From the NCBI RefSeq assembly GCF_001434665.1, contig NZ_AZDG01000015.1:1-58574 (forward strand): a DNA stretch of 58,574 nucleotides. The letters run 5' to 3'. Positions 1-6,879 of this stretch are shown one piece after another. Made by a program: the position numbers and the translations under genes. The DNA is from Companilactobacillus tucceti DSM 20183 (GTDB taxonomy: Bacteria > Bacillota > Bacilli > Lactobacillales > Lactobacillaceae). The stretch's first letter is position 1, and the number at the start of each line of letters is the position of its first letter. The notes beneath the pieces are model-generated. The model had not been told where the DNA came from. It ran no database searches and was given only the letters and a program-made list of their open reading frames with translations.

Positions 1-73
1 CCCAATAATAGAAGTGCTTTTATTTTATTGTCTCAAAAAATAGTTGCAGTACCTTTACGATATGATTTTTAAT

Positions 74-319
74 TTAATTATTAAAGAAGGACGTTAGGAT
101 TAGAAAAACTATTCCACCAACTATAATACCTATACCTACAATGAAAAAATTCCACAATCCTAAAAATCCGAATACTATCAAGATAATTCCGATTATTGGG
201 TGGCGTAATAAAGCCGCCCCAGTCTTAATAAGTAGCCAAACAATAACTAAAATTGCTACTAAAACTGCTATTAATAAAGGTGCACTACTAGCAGTATTTG
301 TCGCCATCAATGTGAACAT
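74..319 (-). CDS. small hydrophobic membrane protein, unknown function
   Basis: An 81-residue protein that is almost entirely hydrophobic. I see two or three likely membrane segments, at about residues 13-33, 41-58 and 60-78, with a short KTGAALLRHP loop after the first. The start is supported by an AAGGAGG ribosome binding site 7 bases upstream of the ATG. I do not recognise a family with a known function; many lactobacilli carry small proteins of this kind. It is separated from the next gene by about 60 bases and may be monocistronic. The window edge lies 73 bases beyond its stop, and I see nothing definite in that stretch. Confidence 0.6.
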   Translation of the reverse strand: MFTLMATNTASSAPLLIAVLVAILVIVWLLIKTGAALLRHPIIGIILIVFGFLGLWNFFIVGIGIIVGGIVFLILTSFFNN

Positions 320-381
320 TCGACTCCTCCTTATTTAGACTAGATTATATCATTCAAATGACTAAAGTATACAAAAGACAA

Positions 382-987
382 TTATTTTCGAATTAAAATT
401 TTATTCAAAATATTATACATAAAGAACGATACGAAAAAACCTAAAGCATAGCAAAACATAGTTATTTTAAGTACAATAAAAAGCTCATTTTGAAATATTG
501 GACTTAAAAAGCCAAGAAGATAAATAATTGCTGCAATTACTAAAAGTATTAGTCCTAATCCTAACAAGTATTTGTGTGTGTGGACAAAAAAGACATCCTT
601 TTTTGTTAACTCTCCTTGTTTAAACTGTTGAATTATATCTTCAATGGCTTGACCTTCATCTTTGCCAAGCTTCTTTTGATCCGATACATAATCTATCATC
701 ATCGTTTCGATCTCATTTTTTTCATCCATTGAAATAGATAGGTCACTTATAAATTCATCTATTGAATGATAGGTTTTATATAAGGGATTGATCCTCAAAT
801 GATCAATATAATTTAAAATAGACCAAAAAGCGGCTAACATGATTGCCATCATATAACCAACAACAAATGTAAATTCTATTTTGGATGGATCAATAACGCT
901 ATCCAAGTAATAGCAAACATAAAAAAGTAATGCTGAAATAATCAAAATCAGTTTAAAGCTGATTTGCTTCATTGAAAAATATTCCAT
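382..987 (-). CDS. PadR-associated four-helix membrane protein, unknown function
   Basis: About 201 residues from the ATG at 987. A GTG at 1002 is also in frame, but the GAGGTG ribosome binding site sits 7 bases before the ATG, so I prefer the shorter form. Two membrane segments lie near the N-terminus and two at the C-terminus. Between them is an acidic, helical cytoplasmic stretch (about residues 55-120) rich in Asp, Glu and Lys. The gene follows the PadR gene by 11 bases and its ribosome binding site overlaps the PadR stop codon, so the two are translationally linked. PadR regulators are often paired with a membrane protein like this one whose role is unknown. I infer that it is the regulated partner. 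Confidence 0.65.
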   Translation of the reverse strand: MEYFSMKQISFKLILIISALLFYVCYYLDSVIDPSKIEFTFVVGYMMAIMLAAFWSILNYIDHLRINPLYKTYHSIDEFISDLSISMDEKNEIETMMIDYVSDQKKLGKDEGQAIEDIIQQFKQGELTKKDVFFVHTHKYLLGLGLILLVIAAIIYLLGFLSPIFQNELFIVLKITMFCYALGFFVSFFMYNILNKILIRK

Positions 988-998
988 CAGTAGACACC

Positions 999-1313
999 TC
1001 ACATAAACCTTTTGACAATATTAGACAAATTGTTGAAGTCCTCTTTCAGTACCGTAAGCTGACTTAACCCTTCATTTGTAACTTTATAGTATTTTCTTTT
1101 ACCGCCATGAGATTGTTCGCCCCAATATGATTCAATCGAGTGCTGCTTCTCTAATCTCTTCAACGCTATGTAAAGTGTTGCCTCTTGGATTTCAAAAGTT
1201 TCACCTGACTTATCAGTAATAACTTTAGATATTTGATAACCATAATTATCGTTTTCCTTTAAAACTGACAGGATCAGCAAATCGATGGTACCTTTTAACA
1301 TCTCTTTATTCAT
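999..1313 (-). CDS. PadR family transcriptional regulator
   Basis: A 104-residue winged-helix protein of the PadR type. The N-terminus (KGTIDLLILSVLKENDNYGYQI) has the characteristic 'LLILSVL..GYGYQI' pattern, followed by 'EATLYIALKRLEKQ' and the wing 'GKRKYYKVTNEG'. Members are usually dimeric repressors that answer to small hydrophobic compounds or envelope stress. The short length without a long C-terminal helix puts it in the small PadR class. It is the first gene of a two-gene unit with the membrane protein downstream, which it probably controls along with itself. Confidence 0.88.
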   Translation of the reverse strand: MNKEMLKGTIDLLILSVLKENDNYGYQISKVITDKSGETFEIQEATLYIALKRLEKQHSIESYWGEQSHGGKRKYYKVTNEGLSQLTVLKEDFNNLSNIVKRFM

Positions 1314-1371
1314 CAGTTTGATCCTCTATTAATATTCTAAGTATAATTTTACACAAGAAAAAATAGAATTA

Positions 1372-1965
1372 CTATTCAAAGCCAAATCTATTCAATAGTT
1401 TATCTTCAATTTGATTATATTTTTCAACTAATCCATGTATAAATTCATCTTTAGCAAGTAGTTGATACCAAATAATACCTATTAATGTAGAAATAAGCAT
1501 TCCAGTTAATACATCAGATGGATAATGAACACCGACGAAAATTCTAGATAAGGATACTAAAATAGCAACTAGTAAATAGTTGTATCTGGACCACGTCTTA
1601 GTACCAAGAAACAAAATTATCATAAAACTAAAGAAAATAATTGTATGATCACTAGGATAACTATTTCCAACATCTTTTGGTATCAACTGATGAACCTCAT
1701 TCAAAACAGTAAAAGGTTGCGTATGATAATAGAGTTTTCCTGCAATCAATTTTCCAGCTAATTCAGAACTAACTGCGGTTAAAATGGAAATTAACAAGTT
1801 TACTCTATATTGATCATCATTACGTTTTTGAACCCATTTAAAAACCAAGAAAATTGCCAACACATAAATTGAATATTTAGCGAAAAAAACACCTATTGGA
1901 TCAAGGGCCTTTATTGCTGCTAAATTATTAATTGTTCTAAATATCGAAATATCAACCGAATTCAT
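1372..1965 (-). CDS. PAP2 family phosphatase, probable undecaprenyl-diphosphatase
   Basis: A 197-residue membrane protein of the PAP2 superfamily, close in layout to BcrC-type enzymes that dephosphorylate undecaprenyl diphosphate for cell-wall lipid recycling. The second and third signature motifs are clear: YPSDH near residue 104 and SRIFVGVHYPSDV near residue 139. The first motif, normally ending in Arg-Pro-Phe, reads YYHTQPF here, with Gln in place of Arg. An AGAGG ribosome binding site precedes the ATG. A weak AATAG/CTATT hairpin followed by T residues overlaps the stop codon and may end transcription. The gene is divergent from the oxidoreductase at 2117. Confidence 0.78.
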   Translation of the reverse strand: MNSVDISIFRTINNLAAIKALDPIGVFFAKYSIYVLAIFLVFKWVQKRNDDQYRVNLLISILTAVSSELAGKLIAGKLYYHTQPFTVLNEVHQLIPKDVGNSYPSDHTIIFFSFMIILFLGTKTWSRYNYLLVAILVSLSRIFVGVHYPSDVLTGMLISTLIGIIWYQLLAKDEFIHGLVEKYNQIEDKLLNRFGFE

Positions 1966-2116
1966 TAAATTAACCTCTACTAAATAACGTTAAGTACATT
2001 ACTAAATAATATAAAGTAATATACTTATAAAAACAAGAATATATTTATAAAGTTATATCTAATATATATACATTATGTGTAATAATATAAAAAAGATTGA
2101 AACAGAGGTTAAGTTC

Positions 2117-3103
2117 ATGAAAGCAATGACTATAAACGATCAAAAACAACTTGGCATAGATGACATTCAAATTTCCGATATGCCTATTCCAAAACTTTCA
2201 AATAATGAAGTTTTAATTAAATTACACGCCGTAGCTCTAAATCCCGTAGATTATAAATTAACCGAAAATCATAATGCAAAATGGTCATATCCCCATATTC
2301 TAGGCCTAGATGGTGCCGGTGAAATCGTTAAGATCAGTAATGACAATCCTAAGAATTTTAAAGTTGGAGAAAGAGTCTTCTTCCATAACGATTTATCTAA
2401 AAATGGTACTTTTGCTGAATTTGCCAAAGCTAAATCAAATGTAGTATCTAGGATTCCCGATACTGTTCCTTACGAATCAGCCGCAGCTATTTTATGCAGT
2501 GGGTTAACTGCTTATCAAGCCATGTATCGAAAAATGAGTTTGATTGGCAAAAAGACTGTATTAATTCACGCCGGTGCTGGTGGAGTTGGAGGAATTGATA
2601 TTCAGTTAGCAAAACATTCTGGTTTAACCGTTATAACGACCGTATCTAAACATAAAGTAGAATTCGCCAAAAAATTAGGTGCTGATTTTGTTATCGACTA
2701 TAAAAGCGAGAACGTTAATCGTACGATAAATGAAATAACAAATGGCATTGGCGTTGATTTAATTATTAATACAATTGGCGGTAACAGTGTACAAGAAGAC
2801 TTAAAGCGCCTTTCTTACAATGGAGGATTGGTAACTATTCTTAATACTCCAGATATTAGTAATTATGACTTAAGAAAAAATGGTCAAAATATTCTAACAT
2901 TAAACCTTGGTGGGGTTCACCAAAGCAAAAATGAATCTCAACTGAACGATTTGTCAAAAATGGAAGACGAATTGATTCAACTGGTTAAAGATGGTATTGT
3001 CGATCCAATGGTCAATGAAATTATTGATTTTAAAGATATTCCGAATGGATTAAGGAAAATTAAGGAACATAAAACCGTTGGTAAAATTATCGCTCGAATT
3101 TAA
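2117..3103 (+). CDS. zinc-independent MDR family NADPH:quinone oxidoreductase-like protein
   Basis: I place the start at 2117 (MKAMTIND), after an AGAGG ribosome binding site, rather than 42 bases upstream; this gives 328 residues, normal for the family. The N-terminal GroES-like part contains LHAVALNPVDYKL and GLDGAGEIV. The Rossmann part carries the nucleotide motif HAGAGGVGGIDIQLAK near residue 155. Structural-zinc cysteines are absent, as in quinone oxidoreductases and zinc-binding-domain-free alcohol dehydrogenases. The likely reaction is NADPH-dependent reduction of quinones or enones. It stands alone and ends before a long palindromic terminator. Confidence 0.82.
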   Translation: MKAMTINDQKQLGIDDIQISDMPIPKLSNNEVLIKLHAVALNPVDYKLTENHNAKWSYPHILGLDGAGEIVKISNDNPKNFKVGERVFFHNDLSKNGTFAEFAKAKSNVVSRIPDTVPYESAAAILCSGLTAYQAMYRKMSLIGKKTVLIHAGAGGVGGIDIQLAKHSGLTVITTVSKHKVEFAKKLGADFVIDYKSENVNRTINEITNGIGVDLIINTIGGNSVQEDLKRLSYNGGLVTILNTPDISNYDLRKNGQNILTLNLGGVHQSKNESQLNDLSKMEDELIQLVKDGIVDPMVNEIIDFKDIPNGLRKIKEHKTVGKIIARI

Positions 3104-3109
3104 AGAGTA

Positions 3110-3156
3110 TGACAAAATGTGGTTCGTAGCTATGTGGAGGTTGCGACCTTTTGTCA
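3110..3156. repeat. 47-bp imperfect palindrome downstream of the oxidoreductase
   Basis: TGACAAAA at 3110-3117 is the exact inverse of TTTTGTCA at 3149-3156, and inner GGTTCG/CGACC segments extend the stem. No T-run follows on the plus strand, so it does not look like an ordinary terminator. It could be an RNA-stabilising hairpin or one copy of a small dispersed palindromic element. Confidence 0.45.
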
Positions 3157-3183
3157 CACGCTTAGAATATAAAAATTGGAACC

Positions 3184-3223
3184 AAAATAAGAGACTGTGA
3201 CCTAGGTCACAGTCTCTTATTTT
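3184..3223. terminator. bidirectional rho-independent terminator
   Basis: A perfect 40-bp palindrome centred on CCTAGG, with A-rich and T-rich ends. It lies between the convergent oxidoreductase (+) and kdgK (-) genes and can end both transcripts. Confidence 0.9.
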
Positions 3224-3253
3224 ATTTATCATTAGTTTAGCAAAATCATTTTT

Positions 3254-4213
3254 TTATTCTGCTACACTTTCCTTTTCATAGAATGCTTTTAACTCTTCTG
3301 GTGTTGGATATCCATCATTATCTCCCGGTGTTTGAACTTGTAACGCCCCCACTGCGTTACCTCTCAAAACAGCTGATTTCAAAGGCTTATTCTCTAATAA
3401 TGCACTTATAACGCCTAGTGCAAATCCGTCACCTGCTCCAACTGTATCCACAACATGATCTACTTTAAATCCATGAACAGTGTATGTCTCACCATTTTTA
3501 TTTTTAACGAAAGCTCCATCTGGACCAACTTTAACAATTACTGTTTCAGTTTGTTCACCTTTAAGATAAAAGTCAGCAATTTTTTCAGGATCAGAACTTC
3601 CCATTAAAATTTTACCTTCATTGATACCAGGTAAAACAATATTTGCCATACTTGCTAAATTATTAATGGTCTCTCTCATAACTTCTTCACTAGACCATAA
3701 TTGAGGGCGCAAATTTGGGTCAAAAGTTGTTTTAACATTATTATCAATTAATTTTTTAAATAGCTTTCTAAATGTATTTTCGGCAGTCTCAGAAATAGCT
3801 GGGAATATCCCTGACATATGAGCAAACTTAACATCACTCAAATCGATCTTATCAACGATTTCTGATGTTAAATAAGAAGCTGCTGAATTTTTACGATAAT
3901 TAAATGTATCAGGATCACCTTTTGAAACAAGTTGTTTTATTTGATGACCTGTCCAATGTTCATTATCTTCAAGGATATAATCGGTTCCTACATTATGTTC
4001 ACTAATCTCTTTTTTAACATATTTACCAAATGGATCATCACCAACTTGAGAAATATATTGAACCGAATGGCCTAAACGGCTAATACCAATAGAGACATTT
4101 AGTTCTGCTCCACCTAAAAGTCGTTGAAATGTTTTAACATCTTCTAACTTTTTGTCCATATCCTTTGAAGCCAAAATAACTAGTGGTTCTCCAATTGTAA
4201 TTACTTCACTCAT
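3254..4213 (-). CDS. kdgK: 2-keto-3-deoxygluconate kinase (PfkB family)
   Basis: A 319-residue PfkB-type sugar kinase. The N-terminus has ITIGEPLVILA and the GGAELNVSIGISRLG sugar-binding stretch. The C-terminal ATP/anion-hole motif is DTVGAGDGFALGV near residue 255, with the catalytic Asp. It phosphorylates 2-keto-3-deoxygluconate to KDPG, and the neighbours (KDG permease and KduI) support that substrate over fructose or ribose. It is the last gene of the kdgT-orf-kduI-kdgK series. A terminator-like hairpin stands just upstream, so its expression may be lower than kduI or partly independent. Its ribosome binding site is AAGGAGA. No KDPG aldolase gene is in the window. Confidence 0.85.
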   Translation of the reverse strand: MSEVITIGEPLVILASKDMDKKLEDVKTFQRLLGGAELNVSIGISRLGHSVQYISQVGDDPFGKYVKKEISEHNVGTDYILEDNEHWTGHQIKQLVSKGDPDTFNYRKNSAASYLTSEIVDKIDLSDVKFAHMSGIFPAISETAENTFRKLFKKLIDNNVKTTFDPNLRPQLWSSEEVMRETINNLASMANIVLPGINEGKILMGSSDPEKIADFYLKGEQTETVIVKVGPDGAFVKNKNGETYTVHGFKVDHVVDTVGAGDGFALGVISALLENKPLKSAVLRGNAVGALQVQTPGDNDGYPTPEELKAFYEKESVAE

Positions 4214-4227
4214 GCTTACCCTCTCCT

Positions 4228-4264
4228 TATAAAAAAAGGGGCGTCCTAAGGACTCCCTTTTAAT
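4228..4264 (-). terminator. intra-operon hairpin with T-run between kduI and kdgK
   Basis: On the minus strand, AAGGGAGTCC and GGACGCCCCTT form an imperfect stem with a 3-base TTA loop, followed by seven T residues. It lies immediately before the kdgK ribosome binding site, where it could end part of the transcription or mark an RNA-processing site. Confidence 0.65.
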
Positions 4265-4267
4265 GTT

Positions 4268-5113
4268 TTATCTTAATTCGTCCATTGCGACTGCATCCAT
4301 ATCATCATATGTTTGGTTTTCGCCACACATAGCCCAGATAAATGCATAATTTGTTGTACCAACACCACAGTGAATTGACCAACTTGGATTAATAACTGCT
4401 TGTTCTTGAGACATAACAATGTGGTTAGATTCGTCAGGTTTGCCCATGAAGTGGAATACTCTTGTATCTGGAGCTCCAAATTCAATATATAGGTATACTT
4501 CCATTCTTCTTGCATGTGTATGTGCAGGCATTGTGTTCCATGATGAACCTGGTTCTAGAATTGTATAACCCATTTGTAATTGGCAAGTATCCATTTGTGA
4601 TGCATCGATATATTTACAAATAGTTCTCTTATTCATATGTTCTTGATCACCGATAGGCATCTTCAAAGCATTTTCAAATGGCAACTTCTTATTTGGATAA
4701 GTCTTGTGAGCTGGAGTTGAAACTACATAGAATTTAGCAGGATCTGCTGCATCATCTGATTCAAATACAACATGTTCTACACCCATTCCAACATAGTAAC
4801 CGTCATGCTTAACCATTTCTTCTTTTTTGCCATCAATAGTCATTGATCCTTTACCACCAATGTTGATTACACCTAATTCACGGCGTTGTAAGAAGTACTC
4901 TACACCTAATTCTTTATCTAATTTAATTTCAAGTGGTGAATCAGTTGGTGTTACACCACCAAAGATCATACGGTCATTGTATGTATATGTTAAAAGAATA
5001 TCTCCAGGTGCAAATAATTTTTCCATTAAAAATTGATCACGTAATTCGTCTGTTGAATAATGCTCAATATCCTTAGGACTATGTGTATAATTTGTTTTCA
5101 TTGAAAATGACAT
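4268..5113 (-). CDS. kduI: 5-keto-4-deoxyuronate isomerase
   Basis: A 281-residue protein matching KduI in length and sequence. It interconverts 5-keto-4-deoxyuronate (DKI) and 2,5-diketo-3-deoxygluconate in the breakdown of unsaturated uronates from pectin or glycosaminoglycans. The metal-site segment AHTHARRMEVYLY (about residues 198-210) and the later WSIHCGVGTTNYAFIWAMCGEN are typical of the bicupin fold. The start follows a GGGGGAATTC ribosome binding site. It lies 25 bases after the 84-residue unknown protein and in the same unit as the KDG permease. The next enzyme, KduD, is not in this window. Confidence 0.92.
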   Translation of the reverse strand: MSFSMKTNYTHSPKDIEHYSTDELRDQFLMEKLFAPGDILLTYTYNDRMIFGGVTPTDSPLEIKLDKELGVEYFLQRRELGVINIGGKGSMTIDGKKEEMVKHDGYYVGMGVEHVVFESDDAADPAKFYVVSTPAHKTYPNKKLPFENALKMPIGDQEHMNKRTICKYIDASQMDTCQLQMGYTILEPGSSWNTMPAHTHARRMEVYLYIEFGAPDTRVFHFMGKPDESNHIVMSQEQAVINPSWSIHCGVGTTNYAFIWAMCGENQTYDDMDAVAMDELR

Positions 5114-5138
5114 TTAGAATTCCCCCAAATAATAATTT

Positions 5139-5393
5139 TTAGAAATAAGATAACTCTGAAACTTTTTGCATGAGTTCTGACAAACTCATATCTTCAACCT
5201 TTTTATCTCTTGCAGAATCTAATATACCGTTTTCCATACCATTAAACTTTTCTGCCAAATAGTATGCAGTAAGATATGCAACCAATTTATTTTTTGCATT
5301 TGCTTCAAAACGTTCTTTGTTGTTTTCAACTGGTATTGAATCAACAAAATGATAAGCAAATTCTTTTGGATTTAGTGTTTGTCTATCTTCCAT
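5139..5393 (-). CDS. 84-residue unknown protein in the kdg operon
   Basis: A soluble-looking, acidic, mostly helical protein of 84 residues with no signal peptide or membrane segment. I do not recognise a family. It is very likely a real gene: a perfect AAGGAG ribosome binding site lies inside the end of kdgT, its start codon falls 2 bases after the kdgT stop, and kduI follows after 25 bases. The position between a permease and an isomerase suggests an accessory role in uronate or KDG use (a regulatory subunit, chaperone or cupin partner). That is inference from position only. Confidence 0.72.
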   Translation of the reverse strand: MEDRQTLNPKEFAYHFVDSIPVENNKERFEANAKNKLVAYLTAYYLAEKFNGMENGILDSARDKKVEDMSLSELMQKVSELSYF

Positions 5394-5395
5394 AA

Positions 5396-6463
5396 CTAAT
5401 CTCCTTTTGCAGCCAATTTGGCTTCATCTTTAGCCTTAAGTTCTTCTTCTTCTTTTTTGGCCATAATTGATTCAGCAAATTTACCTTCGTACTTCTTAGG
5501 AACAATTGGTAATCCCTTTCTACGAGCACGTTTTTCCATATACATTGTTACGATTGGTGTCAAGATTGATGTAACTAGAACACTTGTTGCAACGATAGCT
5601 GTAGCGGATGCAGCAGTAGATGAGAAACTTGGGTTTGTTTCAGCAATTGCGTAAGGAACGGCAACGGCAGCACCAGCTGTTGAAGATGCGGCCCATCCAG
5701 CAACACCATCTGAACCTGTAAAGAAACGATCGACAAGTGCCAATACTGAACCTGAAACCAAAACAACGATAACACCCATAAATATACCCATGAATCCTGA
5801 CTTGAAGATCATACCGAAGTTCAAGCTGTAACCAAGTGTAAATGCGAAGAATGGAACCATTGCAGGTACAACTGGTTTAAACATTTTTCTAAATGAATGA
5901 TCTAATGAACCTAATGTAATACCAATAGCAAATGGAATTAAAGTTGAAACTAATGCTTGCCATGGGAATTGAGCAATTCCGGCAACACCCATTGTAACCA
6001 TTGTCATGAATGGTCCTGATTCAATACTGATGAATGGGAATCCAGCAGCATCTTCGTCACGGTTAAGCGTTGTCATCAAAGCCATATACAAACCACCGTT
6101 AGTTTCATTAAACGAAGCGATAACAGCCAGAACTGAGAAACCAGCGAACAATCCAGTTGTCACACCGTGTCTTGGTAAAAATTGGTTAATAATTACACCT
6201 AATAATCCGGCTAATAAGACCTTTACAATAAGTAATGATAAACCTTTTTTAGCAATGTATCCTGTAGACTTCAAATCAATTGTTGTTCCAACACTAAAGA
6301 AGAACATAAATAGTATAACTGAAGTACCAACTAAGAAATTACCAGTAAATCCTGGATAAAACTTGTCCACCCCTGGCCATAAAGTGTTTGTTAGTGTTCC
6401 AAGAAATAATGGAACAACCATCATACCACCAGGTATTTTTTCGATGCCTTTTTTAATCTGCAT
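5396..6463 (-). CDS. kdgT: 2-keto-3-deoxygluconate permease
   Basis: About 355 residues from the ATG at 6463, which has a GAGGGAGGC ribosome binding site; an in-frame codon 51 bases upstream lacks one. This is a KdgT family proton symporter for 2-keto-3-deoxygluconate, with about ten membrane segments. The start (IKKGIEKIPGGMMVVPLFLGTLTNTLWPG) is strongly conserved in the family. The C-terminus is a charged cytoplasmic tail (KEEEELKAKDEAKLAAKGD). It is first in the operon with orf84, kduI and kdgK, preceded by a promoter whose -35 overlaps a cre site. Confidence 0.93.
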   Translation of the reverse strand: MQIKKGIEKIPGGMMVVPLFLGTLTNTLWPGVDKFYPGFTGNFLVGTSVILFMFFFSVGTTIDLKSTGYIAKKGLSLLIVKVLLAGLLGVIINQFLPRHGVTTGLFAGFSVLAVIASFNETNGGLYMALMTTLNRDEDAAGFPFISIESGPFMTMVTMGVAGIAQFPWQALVSTLIPFAIGITLGSLDHSFRKMFKPVVPAMVPFFAFTLGYSLNFGMIFKSGFMGIFMGVIVVLVSGSVLALVDRFFTGSDGVAGWAASSTAGAAVAVPYAIAETNPSFSSTAASATAIVATSVLVTSILTPIVTMYMEKRARRKGLPIVPKKYEGKFAESIMAKKEEEELKAKDEAKLAAKGD

Positions 6464-6569
6464 AAAAATGCCTCCCTCGTGAATCGCTTCACATTTATTT
6501 ACAAAAAAATTCATTTCATGATAATTTCCAATAAAGAAACCGGCTTTCTCTATATCAAATTATATTTAT

Positions 6570-6597
6570 ATAGTAACACAATTTTATTCGGTTGCAA
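6570..6597 (-). promoter_or_regulatory. kdgT promoter
   Basis: On the minus strand: -35 TTGCAA (6592-6597), a 16-base spacer, -10 TACTAT (6570-6575). The -35 lies inside the cre site. The predicted leader before kdgT is about 100 bases. Confidence 0.6.
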
Positions 6598-6606
6598 GCG
6601 TTTACT
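6592..6606. promoter_or_regulatory. cre site (CcpA operator) over the kdgT -35
   Basis: TTGCAAGCGTTTACT matches the catabolite-responsive element consensus WTGNAANCGNWNNCW at every defined position. Overlap with the -35 predicts CcpA repression of the KDG operon when preferred sugars are present. Confidence 0.85.
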
Positions 6607-6833
6607 GAAAATGTAATATAACTAGCAACCCCGTCATATCAGCATGTATAAGTAAAATGGGTACGCACCAATTATCTAATTAGTACCAATCGATTAACAT
6701 TGTGATTAGGATATGCCTAATATAATTGACATTTAATAACTAATTTCACAATTTATATCTACTTGATATTGTTCAAAATTATACAAGCTGAATTTCTTGA
6801 CTTAGAGTACCCTCTAATAGGTAAAATTAACTT

Positions 6834-6847
6834 TGTAAACGTTTTAG
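6834..6847. promoter_or_regulatory. cre-like site upstream of the aldehyde dehydrogenase gene
   Basis: TGTAAACGTTTTAG agrees with TGWAANCGNTNWCA except at the last two positions. It ends about 30 bases before the start codon, a plausible roadblock position, but the match is imperfect. Confidence 0.4.
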
Positions 6848-6879
6848 TGTGTCAAAAACCGGAAACTGGAGGAATTACA

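Larger units (their letters stand above)
6464..6879. other. 416-bp divergent intergenic region between kdgT and the aldehyde dehydrogenase gene
   Basis: It holds the kdgT promoter with its cre site (6570-6606), an AT-rich central part with ACCAAT-containing near-repeats at 6666-6672 and 6684-6690 that may be an operator, and a weaker cre-like sequence (6834-6847) just before the dehydrogenase ribosome binding site. I see no coding sequence in it. Confidence 0.6.

Noticed and set aside
5418-6359. Plus-strand open frames opposite kdgT
   Set aside because: They run antisense to a well-conserved membrane transporter, lack ribosome binding sites and have the low-complexity composition typical of antisense shadows.
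6608-6760. A riboswitch upstream of the aldehyde dehydrogenase gene
   Set aside because: I found no convincing stem set or known riboswitch core; only short near-repeats are visible.
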